IMG/VR virus record: IMGVR_UViG_3300034073_002131 | Location: 1-64,000 of that record | Reading direction: 5' to 3' (one strand) | Source: a virus | DNA length: 64,000 bases | Translations under genes and position numbers: made by a program | In this document: piece by piece, positions 19,808-29,294 of the stretch | Layout: each line of letters starts with the position of its first letter | Numbering within the stretch: position 1 is the first letter of the stretch | The notes under the pieces: model-generated | Seen by the model: the letters and a program-made list of their open reading frames with translations, nothing else | What the model was told of the DNA's origin: nothing | The model's database searches: none

Positions 19808-22086
19808 AGCGCGTAGCCTTAATTGACAAAGCCCCAAATAGAACTAGATATTCTGACTACTTTCCTTTTGAATTTGAACACTTTCATATGAGTAGTGTTC
19901 CTATCACTAAACTACTCAAAAAAGATGTTGATCTAGATTTCGATCACGAACTATACGACCTAGTTATCCTAGTGGGCGCAGAAGCTGCCAAAGAATATGC
20001 TAAAGTTACTAGTGTTACTAATATGGCGGGTCAACTAGTAGATGATAAGTTTGTGTGTATTACAAATCCCGCCATGCTTGCGTTTAAACCAGAAGGTAAA
20101 CCTGATTTTGAACGTGCACTAGACAAAATCATTAAGATTTATAATGGTGAAGTTAAGCCTATACAAGCTGGAGACTACAAAGGTATTGATGATACCGTAG
20201 AGGCTAAAGAGTTCTTTAGAGAAGTTCTAGCTAATGCGCAGGGTGTAGTCTGCATGGACACAGAAACTACCGCACTGTATCCTAGAGACGGTTATGTGCT
20301 TGGTCTTAGTGTAACCTACAAATTAAAACATGGTAGATACATTCTTACAGATTGCCTAGACGAAGAATGTATTCAACTAATTCAAGAAATTGCTGATACT
20401 TTTGATATTGTGTTTCATAATCTAAAGTTTGACTTTAAGATGATTCGATATCACCTTGGAATTAACTTTAGATCAGATCATGTACATGACACTATGGTTA
20501 TGCACTATGTGCTGGACGAAACTGATAGTCATGGCTTAAAAGAATTAGCCTTAAAGTACACAGATTTTGGTGATTACGATTCAGCACTTGATACTTTCAA
20601 AAAAGAATACTGCAGATCAAAAGGTATTCTAGAAGAACAGTTTACTTATGATCTAATTCCGTTTGATATTATCTCAGAATATGCAAGTATTGATACTGCT
20701 GTAACCTATGAGTTATATCAAAAGTTCTGGCCTATTATTCAAAAGAACGATAAGTTCTCTTGGGTATATAAAAATCTCCTAATTGATGGTACTGTGTTTC
20801 TCATGAATATGGAAGAAGTAGGTATTCCTATTAGTGTAGAAAGAATGCAAGCTGCAAAACTCTATCTAGATGATCAGATTGAAGAAGCAAAACAGGCTAT
20901 ATTTACCTACAAGGAGGTACAAGAATTTGAAAAAGATTCTGGTAAAATCTTTAATGCTAATTCTGTGTTTCATCTACGTGAGGTACTATTCGACTATGTT
21001 GGATTACAGCCTACAGGTAAGAAAACTAGTACAGGAGCAGTTTCTACAGACGCCGAAGTCCTAGAAAAGCTCAGCGAAGAACACCCTTTACCGGGCGCTA
21101 TTTTAAAAGTTAGACAGCTAGGTAAAATTCAAAATACCTATATTAATAAAATCCTACCGGAGCTAGACAAAGATGGTAGAATTAGGACTAATTTTAATCT
21201 TATTTTCACAACAAGTGGTCGACTTAGTTCTAGTGGGAAATTTAATGCACAACAAATACCACGAGATGACCCAATCATTAAAGGATGTATTAGAGCTCCC
21301 TTGGGTTATAAAATAGTTTCTCAAGACTTAACTACTGCAGAAATGTACTATGCGGCTGTACTAAGTGCAGATAAAAACCTACAACAAGTATTTAGCAGCG
21401 GCGGAGATTTTCACTCTACAATTGCTAAAATGGTATTTAATTTGCCTTGCGAAGTAGATCAGGTTAAAAAACTGTACCCAGAAATGCGTCAAAGTGCTAA
21501 AGCTATCAGTTTTGGTATTTTGTACGGATCAGGTGCTCAAAAAGTGTCTGTAACTGTTACAAAAGCTACTGGAAAGCCATATCCGGTTAGACAAGCACAA
21601 GACGATATTGATGCATATTTTAACAAGTTTAATAAACTAAAAAAGTGGCTGGACAGCCGCAAAAAGTTTATTGAAGAAAACGGCTTTACTTATAGCTTTT
21701 TTGGTAGAAAACGCAGGTTGCCTAATGTGTTCTCTAGCGATAAGGGTATTGCAGCACATGAAGTGCGAAGTGGAATTAACAGCGAAGTACAATCTCTAGC
21801 CAGTGATATGAATTTGCTAGCCGCAATGGAAACTCAGCAAGAAGTTAATAGTCTTGGCCTGGATGCTAAAATATTCATGCTAGTACACGACTCGATTGTT
21901 GCACTAGTTAATGAAAAAGATGTTGACGCCTACTGCAAAATTCTAAAAACTAGAACTCAGACTGATCGTGGATGCAGTATTTCTGGTTCACCTATTGGTG
22001 TAGATCAAGATATTGGCGATGATTACAGTTTTGGATCTTTTGAGGAAATTTATGAACTTAGGGGAGATCGTCTGGCCCGTATTTAG
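19804..22086 (+). CDS. family A DNA polymerase with 3'-5' exonuclease
   Basis: 760 residues. N-terminal 130 residues are of unknown role. The proofreading exonuclease is marked by D152-x-E154 in CMDTETTALYP, HNLKFDFKM and YASIDTAVTYEL. Polymerase motif A is QDLTTAEMYYAA (around 508), motif B is RQSAKAISFGILYGSG (around 562) and motif C is VHDSIV (around 694). Motif A has TTAE in place of the common SQIE but keeps Asp and Glu. No 5'-3' exonuclease domain; a separate gene at 30308 supplies it. It is the likely replicative polymerase. Confidence 0.95.
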   Translation: MKRVALIDKAPNRTRYSDYFPFEFEHFHMSSVPITKLLKKDVDLDFDHELYDLVILVGAEAAKEYAKVTSVTNMAGQLVDDKFVCITNPAMLAFKPEGKPDFERALDKIIKIYNGEVKPIQAGDYKGIDDTVEAKEFFREVLANAQGVVCMDTETTALYPRDGYVLGLSVTYKLKHGRYILTDCLDEECIQLIQEIADTFDIVFHNLKFDFKMIRYHLGINFRSDHVHDTMVMHYVLDETDSHGLKELALKYTDFGDYDSALDTFKKEYCRSKGILEEQFTYDLIPFDIISEYASIDTAVTYELYQKFWPIIQKNDKFSWVYKNLLIDGTVFLMNMEEVGIPISVERMQAAKLYLDDQIEEAKQAIFTYKEVQEFEKDSGKIFNANSVFHLREVLFDYVGLQPTGKKTSTGAVSTDAEVLEKLSEEHPLPGAILKVRQLGKIQNTYINKILPELDKDGRIRTNFNLIFTTSGRLSSSGKFNAQQIPRDDPIIKGCIRAPLGYKIVSQDLTTAEMYYAAVLSADKNLQQVFSSGGDFHSTIAKMVFNLPCEVDQVKKLYPEMRQSAKAISFGILYGSGAQKVSVTVTKATGKPYPVRQAQDDIDAYFNKFNKLKKWLDSRKKFIEENGFTYSFFGRKRRLPNVFSSDKGIAAHEVRSGINSEVQSLASDMNLLAAMETQQEVNSLGLDAKIFMLVHDSIVALVNEKDVDAYCKILKTRTQTDRGCSISGSPIGVDQDIGDDYSFGSFEEIYELRGDRLARI

Positions 22087-22591
22087 ACTAGGGGAGCACA
22101 AGCCCATTATTGAAGATGGGGTTGTGTTCTACTCTAAAGAGTACATGGACAAAGACTCTACAAGTAGTTTTATAGGTTTTCGCCTTGTAGATGATAGGAA
22201 TCTAGATGCCCCGACCCTAGGGCTAAGGCGTCTACAGCTAAAGTATCAACTAGACCAATCAAAACTGTTTCCTATTACACGTGCAATATACTTTTTGGCA
22301 GATTTAATAAAATTAGCAAAGCCTACTACATGGTTTATAGACAACCATGGAAACCTATTCCAGTACAAAAAATCCACACGCGCCAAGCTGACTTGTAAGA
22401 AGATTAAAAGAGTGTTACCTGCGACCAACCTAGGGTGTATACTAGAAATTGAGGGTCTAGATCAGAGATTTAAGTCGCTTAGACATCCACAAAATGGCGA
22501 ACGATACGCTGGTATCCTGCAGTGGGGTTTGGGTTATATGTTGTATGGTTTATACTTGGATCCATTTAAAACTACTTATAGGTTAATCTAG
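22052..22591 (+). CDS. hypothetical protein, 179 aa
   Basis: I chose ATG at 22052, inside the end of the polymerase gene, because GAGGA lies five bases upstream. Mixed alpha/beta protein with basic patches (KKSTRAKLTCKKIKRV near 118) and a Gly/Tyr-rich C-terminus (GYMLYGLYLDPFK). Conserved-looking but not recognised. Its position between polymerase and helicase suggests a replication link only. Confidence 0.75.
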   Translation: MNLGEIVWPVFRLGEHKPIIEDGVVFYSKEYMDKDSTSSFIGFRLVDDRNLDAPTLGLRRLQLKYQLDQSKLFPITRAIYFLADLIKLAKPTTWFIDNHGNLFQYKKSTRAKLTCKKIKRVLPATNLGCILEIEGLDQRFKSLRHPQNGERYAGILQWGLGYMLYGLYLDPFKTTYRLI

Positions 22592-22594
22592 CAA

Positions 22595-23887
22595 ATGAAA
22601 GCAGTAATAAGTAATAAAATCTACTTAAATGATCCGGGCGCAGAATACTCTAAAAAGATTATTGATACTCTTACCTATAAGTTTAAAAAAGATACTGGTA
22701 GTAAGCACTTTAGTAGTATAGAAACTATCAGAAACTATAAAATTATTGGCAATGGTATTATTAGTGTTCCACAAGGGCGTCAAGACCTAATTCCACCCGG
22801 TTGGGAAGTAGTAGATAAACGAGTATTTGTTCCTGCTCCATTTCCCGACCCTAAGTTTGAGCTACGCCCAGAACAGCAACAAGTATGTGATGAGATTAAG
22901 GATACCTGTTTTATTAATGCACTAGTAGGCTGGGGTAAAACATTTACTGCACTACATCTTGCTAGAAAACTGGGTCAAAAAACACTAGTAATTACTCATA
23001 CTACAGCGCTTAGGGATCAGTGGTGTGAAGAAGTAGAAAACCTATTTGGTATTAGGGCGGGAGTTATAGGTAGTGGTAAGCTAGACTGGGAAGATCATGC
23101 TATTACTGTGGCTAATGTACAAACTCTTGTAAAACATTGCGCAAGTCTAAGTAAAGAATTTGGAACAATTATCTTAGATGAAGCACACCACTGCCCAGCA
23201 ACAACATTTACACAAATTATTGATACTTTCCACAGTAGGTTTCGCATTGCCCTAAGTGGAACAATGCAGCGTAAAGATGGAAAACACGTTTTATTTCAAG
23301 ACTATTTTGGAAACCATGTTATCAAGCCAGCCCAAAGTAATACACTGGCCCCCACAGTCAGAACAGTTAACACCGGAATTACACTTAAACATGGAGCTAC
23401 TTGGGTTGAGAAAGTAAACACACTAGCAAATGATACGGGCTATCAAGAATTTATTGCAGAGATTGCTAAAGAAGAAATAGAAACGGGGCATCAAGTACTT
23501 ATAATTGCAGATAGAGTGGAGTTTTTACGAAATGTCAAAGAATACATCGGAGAAAATTGTGTGTTGGTTACTGGCGAAACATCCTTCGATGAGCGTCAGG
23601 CGATTAAACAGCAGCTACTCAACCGCGAAAAAATGTCGATTGCTGGTAGCAGACAAATCTTTTCAGAAGGAATCTCAATCAACTCACTCTCCTGTGTTAT
23701 CCTAGCAATACCCATGAACAATGATAGCTTGTTAGAGCAAGTTATTGGTAGAATACAACGTCAATATCCTGATAAATTAGACCCACTAGTAATAGACATA
23801 CAGTTTGCTGGTTGGGTAGATAAAAAGCAAAACCGAAATCGCCTAGGCTTATACCTTAGAAAAGGCTGGCACATTGAAACGGTTTAA
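22595..23887 (+). CDS. SF2 DNA/RNA helicase (UvsW/DEAD-DEAH type)
   Basis: 430 residues. Walker A GWGKT near 112, DEAH (LDEAHHCPATT, near 195), motif III LSGTMQRKDG, and motif VI QVIGRIQRQYP near the C-terminus, with a small N-terminal domain of about 85 residues. This set fits UvsW-like helicases that unwind branched intermediates in recombination-dependent replication. Follows the upstream gene by three bases. Confidence 0.9.
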   Translation: MKAVISNKIYLNDPGAEYSKKIIDTLTYKFKKDTGSKHFSSIETIRNYKIIGNGIISVPQGRQDLIPPGWEVVDKRVFVPAPFPDPKFELRPEQQQVCDEIKDTCFINALVGWGKTFTALHLARKLGQKTLVITHTTALRDQWCEEVENLFGIRAGVIGSGKLDWEDHAITVANVQTLVKHCASLSKEFGTIILDEAHHCPATTFTQIIDTFHSRFRIALSGTMQRKDGKHVLFQDYFGNHVIKPAQSNTLAPTVRTVNTGITLKHGATWVEKVNTLANDTGYQEFIAEIAKEEIETGHQVLIIADRVEFLRNVKEYIGENCVLVTGETSFDERQAIKQQLLNREKMSIAGSRQIFSEGISINSLSCVILAIPMNNDSLLEQVIGRIQRQYPDKLDPLVIDIQFAGWVDKKQNRNRLGLYLRKGWHIETV

Positions 23888-23898
23888 AAAATTTTGAC

Positions 23899-23927
23899 TT
23901 GCAAAATATTCTACAAAGTGATATAAT
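23899..23927 (+). promoter_or_regulatory. sigma70-type promoter
   Basis: TTGCAA (23899-23904), a 17-bp spacer and TATAAT (23922-23927), continuing ATTATTTT. Drives the unit containing SSB. Confidence 0.87.
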
Positions 23928-23945
23928 ATTATTTTACTTCAAAGA

Positions 23946-24347
23946 ATGATCTTCTTTTTTAACCTAAACAAATTAGAGTCTAGTACACGTAATGATCCTG
24001 AATATTTAGTTGTGGCACTCTATAAGTGTTTTCTTGGTATTCGTATACCTAAAAATGCAAGGGAAAAGTACAAGCCAATTCTAGGTTTAGAAGCAGGCAG
24101 TAGCTACTTGTTAAACCCAAAACTACTATTTGAAGATAAAATAACAGACGCAGTATTTAAGGCACAATATATAAGGCTAGCCGGACGTAGAGATTACCTT
24201 TCCTATAAAACCATAAAGCAAAAACATCTTGACTTAACCTTATACCCAGACTTAAATATAGCTACACTTAAGCACAATCCGCTACTAATAATTGAAAACA
24301 CGCACTTAAAATTTATATACGAGGAAACAAATGGCACTCTCATTTAA
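23946..24347 (+). CDS. hypothetical protein, 133 aa
   Basis: First gene after the 23,899 promoter. ATG lies about 12 bases after the predicted start of transcription, with only AAAGAA before it, so the leader is very short. Basic and rich in Leu, Tyr and Lys. It overlaps the SSB gene by 17 bases. No recognised domain. Confidence 0.7.
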   Translation: MIFFFNLNKLESSTRNDPEYLVVALYKCFLGIRIPKNAREKYKPILGLEAGSSYLLNPKLLFEDKITDAVFKAQYIRLAGRRDYLSYKTIKQKHLDLTLYPDLNIATLKHNPLLIIENTHLKFIYEETNGTLI

Positions 24348-24975
24348 ACAAACCAAAGGCAAAGCACAAACATCTAAAGTTGAATCCTATGAGTATAAAG
24401 ACGGAGAAAACTCTGTAAGACTCATTGGTGGGGTTCTTCCGCGATATGTATACTGGGTAAAAGGCACTAATAATAAAGATATTCCTATTGAATGTCTAGC
24501 ATTTAGCCGTGAAAAAGAAAAGTTTGATAATCTAGAAAAAGATTGGGTACAAGAGGCATATCCTGACCTAAAGTGTAGTTGGAGTTATGCAGTTAACTGT
24601 ATCGACCCTAAGGACGGTAAAGTTAAAGTACTAAATCTTAAAAAGAAACTGTTTGAACAAATCTTGACTGCTGCAGAAGATTTGGGCGATCCTACTGATT
24701 ACGATACTGGTTGGGATGTTGTATTTAAACGAGTTAAAACTGGCCCACTAGCTTTTAATGTTGAATACACCCTACAAGTTCTTCGCTGTAAGCAACGCAG
24801 TCTTAGCGATGACGAGCGTAAGCTAGCTGATACTGCGCAATCGATTGATGAAAAATATCCGCGTCCTACCAGCGACGAGGTAAAAGCTCTAATCGAGAAA
24901 CTGCAAAAAGGTCAAGAAGAAGAACAAGAAAATCAAACAGATAGCGAACGTGAAGCTGTTAAAGATTTAGCTTAA
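24331..24975 (+). CDS. gp32-like single-stranded DNA-binding protein
   Basis: 214 residues. A central OB-like domain rich in aromatic residues (RLIGGVLPRYVYWVKG, CLAFSRE, KVLNLKKKLFEQI, GWDVVFKR) resembles T4 gp32-type SSBs of cyanophages. The C-terminal 40 residues are acidic (QEEEQENQTDSERE), as expected for the partner-binding tail of SSB. The Cys of a zinc site are not clear. ATG after GAGGAA; terminator after the stop. Confidence 0.85.
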   Translation: MALSFKQTKGKAQTSKVESYEYKDGENSVRLIGGVLPRYVYWVKGTNNKDIPIECLAFSREKEKFDNLEKDWVQEAYPDLKCSWSYAVNCIDPKDGKVKVLNLKKKLFEQILTAAEDLGDPTDYDTGWDVVFKRVKTGPLAFNVEYTLQVLRCKQRSLSDDERKLADTAQSIDEKYPRPTSDEVKALIEKLQKGQEEEQENQTDSEREAVKDLA

Positions 24976-24981
24976 TAATCC

Positions 24982-25019
24982 AGCCTGCTAAGCCAAAAGT
25001 TTAGCAGGCTATTTTATCT
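24982..25019 (+). terminator. intrinsic terminator
   Basis: AGCCTGCTAA (24982-24991) pairs with TTAGCAGGCT (25001-25010), followed by ATTTTATCTT. Confidence 0.88.
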
Positions 25020-25025
25020 TATATT

Positions 25026-25994
25026 ATGAAATTACTTTTTACAGCAGACATTCACATTAAATTAGGTCAAAAGAATGTGCCTATTGACTGGGCTAAAAAT
25101 AGATTTCAGCTATTTGTAGATCAATTTCATGAGATGCAAGATAAAGCTGATTTAATTATTATAGGCGGTGATGTATTCGACAGGCTACCTAATATGGACG
25201 AGGTTGAGCTATACTTTGACCTAGTAGCTAGCCTTCAAAAACCCAGTATTATTTATAGTGGTAATCATGAAATGCTTAAAAAGGATACTACCTTTTTAAC
25301 ATATCTTAAACGTGCAACTAATCGACTAAATAAACTAGTAACTGTATGCGACGATTATAGGAGTGATTTACTTGGTGGAGACATTGATATTATTCCTTAT
25401 AATAAACTACGGGATTTTCAAGATAATTACAGTACTTTAGACTTTCATGGTAGAGTACTAGTAACCCATGTTCGTGGAGATATTCCACCACACGTCAAAG
25501 CAGAGATCAATCTAGAACTACTAAATCGTTGGCAGGTAGTCCTAGCAGGAGATTTACATAGTTATGAAAATTCTCAGCGTAATATTCTTTATCCCGGTAG
25601 TCCTTATACTACTAGCTTTCATCGTAACCGAGTTGAAACTGGATGCATCTTACTTGACTTGGACAATTTGGAACATGAGTGGTTAAAGTTTGATCTTCCA
25701 CAACTTATTAAGCGAACAGTAAGTGTAGACGACCCTAAACCGCAGACACATCCCGATCACACAATCTATGAGATTGAGGGTAACCTACACGAATTAAGTC
25801 AACTAGAAGATAGTGACCTAATTGACAAAAAAGTAGTAAAACGAGCACAAGATACTCAACTTATGCTAGACCCTAACTTAACCATGGCTGAGGAAGTTCG
25901 TGAATATCTTACCTATATACTTGAACTAGACGAGCCTACAATTGATAAAGTACTAGAGGAATTTTATAATGCCCGAGATAAAATCACAGATTAA
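25026..25994 (+). CDS. Mre11/SbcD/gp47-type nuclease subunit
   Basis: 322 residues with metallophosphoesterase motifs TADIHIK, GGDVFD, SGNHEM, THVRGD and AGDLHSY, typical of the Mre11 nuclease family. The C-terminal 100 residues would bind the Rad50-like partner encoded at 26210. The complex resects DNA ends for recombination. No promoter or clear ribosome binding site between the terminator and ATG; read-through may feed it. Confidence 0.92.
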   Translation: MKLLFTADIHIKLGQKNVPIDWAKNRFQLFVDQFHEMQDKADLIIIGGDVFDRLPNMDEVELYFDLVASLQKPSIIYSGNHEMLKKDTTFLTYLKRATNRLNKLVTVCDDYRSDLLGGDIDIIPYNKLRDFQDNYSTLDFHGRVLVTHVRGDIPPHVKAEINLELLNRWQVVLAGDLHSYENSQRNILYPGSPYTTSFHRNRVETGCILLDLDNLEHEWLKFDLPQLIKRTVSVDDPKPQTHPDHTIYEIEGNLHELSQLEDSDLIDKKVVKRAQDTQLMLDPNLTMAEEVREYLTYILELDEPTIDKVLEEFYNARDKITD

Positions 25995-26241
25995 AGAAGT
26001 AGTAGTGTGGTCGCAAGCAAATTGTTCTGCATGCAATACTACTAAGAAATTATTAGATCAATTAGGTATCCCATATCGGGTAATAGCAATAGATAGTGTA
26101 AAAAATAAACAATTATTTTTTACCACATTTCCTAGTGCTAGAAGTGTTCCGCAAATTGTTGTTGATGGCCAATGGGTTGGCGGATTACAAGACTTTAGAA
26201 AATTTATAAATGATAACAATAAAGCATTTAAAGTGGTCTAA
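25969..26241 (+). CDS. glutaredoxin
   Basis: 90 residues with a thioredoxin fold, active site C19-S-A-C22 and the SVPQIVVDGQWVGGLQDF segment containing the cis-Pro and glutathione-binding Gly pair. It probably supplies electrons to the ribonucleotide reductase encoded downstream. It overlaps the Mre11-like gene by 26 bases and the Rad50-like gene by 32, so it is tightly embedded between the two nuclease subunits. Confidence 0.92.
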   Translation: MPEIKSQIKEVVVWSQANCSACNTTKKLLDQLGIPYRVIAIDSVKNKQLFFTTFPSARSVPQIVVDGQWVGGLQDFRKFINDNNKAFKVV

Positions 26242-28006
26242 CTGTTTTAGCTATGGACTAAACAACAGTATAGATTTTGTTCGTGCTCCGCTTACTCAAC
26301 TTATTGGTAAAAATGGACACGGTAAAAGTTCAATAGCACTTATCCTAGAAGAAGTACTATACAATAAAAATTCTAAGGGTATTAAAAAAGCAGATATTTT
26401 AAATCGTTATGTAAAAGATAACTGGTATTCAATTGAGCTAGTATTAGTTAAAGATAACGATGAGTATAGGATAGAAACAAAACGTTCTGGTTCGCAAATA
26501 GTTAAACTATTTAAAAATGGTAAAGATGTTAGTGGACACACAGCCACTACTACCTATAAAATTATTGAAGATATTATAGGTATAGACCATAAAACATTTA
26601 CACAAGTAGTTTATCAAAGCGGAGCAAATAGTTTAGAGTTTTTAACAAGCGCAGATACGGCTCGTAAAAAGTTTTTAATTGAACTGTTAAACTTAACTAA
26701 GTATACAGAAACAGGTGAGCAGTTTAAAAAACTACATCAAGAAATAGGAATTCTTGTTGCTAGTGCAGAAACTAAACTACGAACTATTCAAGATTGGATT
26801 GATAAGTACAATAAACAAAACTTAGATTTAAAATCTATTTTGCCAGTACCAAACCAACCAGAACAAGAACTAGAACAAGCCGCTAGTATTAGAGAAACTA
26901 TTAGTACTATAAGTGCAAAAAATAAAAAGATTTCTCAAAATAATACTTATAAAGAAATACAAAATAAATTACAAATATTACCAATTCCAGAAAAACCTGC
27001 AGAAAATGTAAGTGAATATATAGTTAAACGAGCAGAATATGATAAAGCTGCTCAGGATGCGCAACAATTTATTCGTAAACTTACTAACTTATCAGATTCT
27101 TGTCCTACTTGTTTACAAGCAATTAATAAAGAAAAAACTCAAGAATTACTTAATGAGTATGAGCAGATTGTTACTAGTAATAAAGAACTAAGTAAACAAG
27201 TTAGCGAAAAAATTCAAGATATTGAGCACAGAATAAAAGTATGGAAAAGTGCTTTAGATGCTCAAGTAGATTGGGAAAAATATTATCAATTAATTGATAA
27301 CGACTTACCTAGTGAACTATTTGATGAAAAAGTTCTACAAAAACAACTAGATGATTTACAAAAGTCTATACAACAAGCTAAATCTGCAATACAAGCTATA
27401 GAGCTAGAAAATCAAAGTCGGCAACAACACAACAGTAAAGTTGAATTGCTAAAGTCTCAGCTTGCTGATATGCAGCAAGATTTAACTACTTGGCAAAGTA
27501 ATTTAACAAGCTTACAAAATAGACTAAATATTTTAAGTATTCTAGTAAAAACATTTAGTACAACTGGTCTAGTAGCCTATAAAATCGAAAATTTAGTTAA
27601 AGACTTAGAAGTACTTACCAATCAATACTTGGGTGAACTAAGCGGTGGAAGATTTCAATTAACATTTGAGATCAGTGGTAATGATAAACTAAATGTTGTT
27701 ATAGTAGATAACGGAAATAACATTGATATACAGGCACTCAGTGGTGGAGAGCGTGCCAGAGTTAATGTTGCTACACTACTTGCTATTCGTAGATTAATGC
27801 AAGGATTATCACAAAATAGAGTAAACTTACTTATATTAGATGAAACTGTAGAAGCATTAGACTTAGATGGAAAAGAAAAGCTAGTAGAAATTCTCCTGCG
27901 CGAAGAAAACTTAAATACTCTACTAGTATCTCATGGATTTACCCATCCCCTGCTAGAAAAGATTACGGTTGTTAAAAAGCAAAATATATCTAGAATAGAG
28001 GACTAA
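26210..28006 (+). CDS. Rad50/SbcC/gp46-type ATPase subunit
   Basis: 598 residues. Walker A GKNGHGKS (33-40), a long coiled coil interrupted near residue 298 by the zinc hook CPTC, the ABC signature LSGGERARVN near 510, and Walker B LLILDETVEALD near 545. Partners with the Mre11-like nuclease. Shorter than cellular Rad50, similar to phage gp46. ATG lies within the glutaredoxin gene. Confidence 0.93.
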   Translation: MITIKHLKWSNCFSYGLNNSIDFVRAPLTQLIGKNGHGKSSIALILEEVLYNKNSKGIKKADILNRYVKDNWYSIELVLVKDNDEYRIETKRSGSQIVKLFKNGKDVSGHTATTTYKIIEDIIGIDHKTFTQVVYQSGANSLEFLTSADTARKKFLIELLNLTKYTETGEQFKKLHQEIGILVASAETKLRTIQDWIDKYNKQNLDLKSILPVPNQPEQELEQAASIRETISTISAKNKKISQNNTYKEIQNKLQILPIPEKPAENVSEYIVKRAEYDKAAQDAQQFIRKLTNLSDSCPTCLQAINKEKTQELLNEYEQIVTSNKELSKQVSEKIQDIEHRIKVWKSALDAQVDWEKYYQLIDNDLPSELFDEKVLQKQLDDLQKSIQQAKSAIQAIELENQSRQQHNSKVELLKSQLADMQQDLTTWQSNLTSLQNRLNILSILVKTFSTTGLVAYKIENLVKDLEVLTNQYLGELSGGRFQLTFEISGNDKLNVVIVDNGNNIDIQALSGGERARVNVATLLAIRRLMQGLSQNRVNLLILDETVEALDLDGKEKLVEILLREENLNTLLVSHGFTHPLLEKITVVKKQNISRIED

Positions 28007-28651
28007 ATGTTAGAAACTATATGTGACATATTTCAAGAAGCGTATAGACGCGGCTGGGTAACTACCCGTGATGGTAATGCCAGTATTAGGTATAAAGAAC
28101 AAAAATACTTCTATGTAACGCCTAGTGGTGTTCGTAAACAAACGCTTCAGCCAGATCAGTTTAAAAAGTTAAATATTATAACTGGAATACATAGTGGAAT
28201 AGTTGGACCAGATACTTTTTGGACCAACTATGAAGAAACAGATTATACTCCTATTAGTAAAAACTTAAAACCTAGTGGCGAAATTCCTATGCATTTTGGA
28301 CTACAAAAGGAAATTAATACAGATGTTAGAGTAGTATTACACCTACATCCAACATATACTGTAGCAGCTATGTATAAAGAAATTGATCTACAATGGCTTG
28401 TTGAAGAATTCCCTGAATTAAGCAGATATACTAGTATTGGCAAAACTGTTCCGCCATTTTTACCTCTTACACAAGAATTAGCTGATGCTTGTGTTCGAAA
28501 TCTTGGCCTTGAATCAGACGGTTCATTAGAGTATAATATAGTAGGAATGGACAGGCATGGCGTTGTAGCTGTAGACACCAGCCCTTGGCGTGCTTTTGAA
28601 CACATCGAGAGGTTAGAGCATATATGTAAAATAGTTTTACATGGGGGTTAG
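28007..28651 (+). CDS. class II aldolase/adducin family protein
   Basis: 214 residues. DGNASIR near the start, the acid PSGEIPMHFGL, zinc ligands in HLHPTYTVAAM and a third His in MDRHGVVAVD match the class II aldolase/adducin fold (fuculose-phosphate aldolase-like). Substrate unknown; it may act on a sugar phosphate or nucleotide precursor in the host cytoplasm. It starts directly after the Rad50-like stop and appears to be a metabolic gene. Confidence 0.88.
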   Translation: MLETICDIFQEAYRRGWVTTRDGNASIRYKEQKYFYVTPSGVRKQTLQPDQFKKLNIITGIHSGIVGPDTFWTNYEETDYTPISKNLKPSGEIPMHFGLQKEINTDVRVVLHLHPTYTVAAMYKEIDLQWLVEEFPELSRYTSIGKTVPPFLPLTQELADACVRNLGLESDGSLEYNIVGMDRHGVVAVDTSPWRAFEHIERLEHICKIVLHGG

Positions 28652-28831
28652 ATGACTAAACGTACGCGTTCAAAAATTACCAAAGGTAAGCATACCACAT
28701 TTGTACATCATAGTAATGGTGTTGTAGAAATGATAACTGATTGGGATGCCTTAGCACTAGAAATTAATAAAGCAATAGAATCGTGGAAAAAGTCAAATAA
28801 GCCCGTAAAGACTAAACCACTCCGAGTATAA
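28652..28831 (+). CDS. small basic protein, 59 aa
   Basis: Opens MTKRTRSKITKGKHTTF and ends KSNKPVKTKPLRV, so both ends are basic around a central acidic helix with Trp. Begins at the base after the aldolase stop, and its TAA overlaps the next ATG (TAATG). Tight packing supports expression. Function unknown. Confidence 0.65.
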   Translation: MTKRTRSKITKGKHTTFVHHSNGVVEMITDWDALALEINKAIESWKKSNKPVKTKPLRV

Positions 28832-29286
28832 TGGTAGACAGTAGACAAAAGGGCGCTAGAACCGAAACCAAAGTCAAAGAATTCTTACGAGAATATACTG
28901 TACTAAAATGGGAGCGTGTTCCAGGTTCTGGTGCCTTAAATGAAAAACATGGCTTAAAAGGTGATTTATATATTCCGGGCGAAAAGAATATATATTGTAT
29001 AGAGGTAAAAGGCTACGCGGACGACCATCTTACAAGCCATATATTAACTAGTAAAAGTCCTACTCTTTTAGACTGGTGGCAACAAACCCTGCGAGAAAGT
29101 AAACAAGTTAGTAAACAGCCACTACTATTTTTTAAGTTTGATCGTAGTAAAATATTTGTAGCCTTTGAAGATATACCTAACGATTCATATCCTTATGTGT
29201 ATATAAATAGAGATGACTATAAATTTTTTGTTGCACTAGCTGAAGATTGGATAACAAATGAAGATATTGAGTTTATAAAGGTCTAA
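28831..29286 (+). CDS. PDDEXK nuclease, possible Holliday junction resolvase
   Basis: 151 residues. An N-terminal helix RQKGARTETKVKEFL carries the first acid, followed by GDLYIPG and YCIEVKGY, giving the D-(x)n-E-x-K core of PDDEXK enzymes. Size and layout resemble archaeal Hjc and phage resolvases. It could process recombination or packaging intermediates. Other PDDEXK roles are possible. Coupled to the preceding small gene. Confidence 0.82.
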   Translation: MVDSRQKGARTETKVKEFLREYTVLKWERVPGSGALNEKHGLKGDLYIPGEKNIYCIEVKGYADDHLTSHILTSKSPTLLDWWQQTLRESKQVSKQPLLFFKFDRSKIFVAFEDIPNDSYPYVYINRDDYKFFVALAEDWITNEDIEFIKV

Positions 29287-29294
29287 TATTGCCT

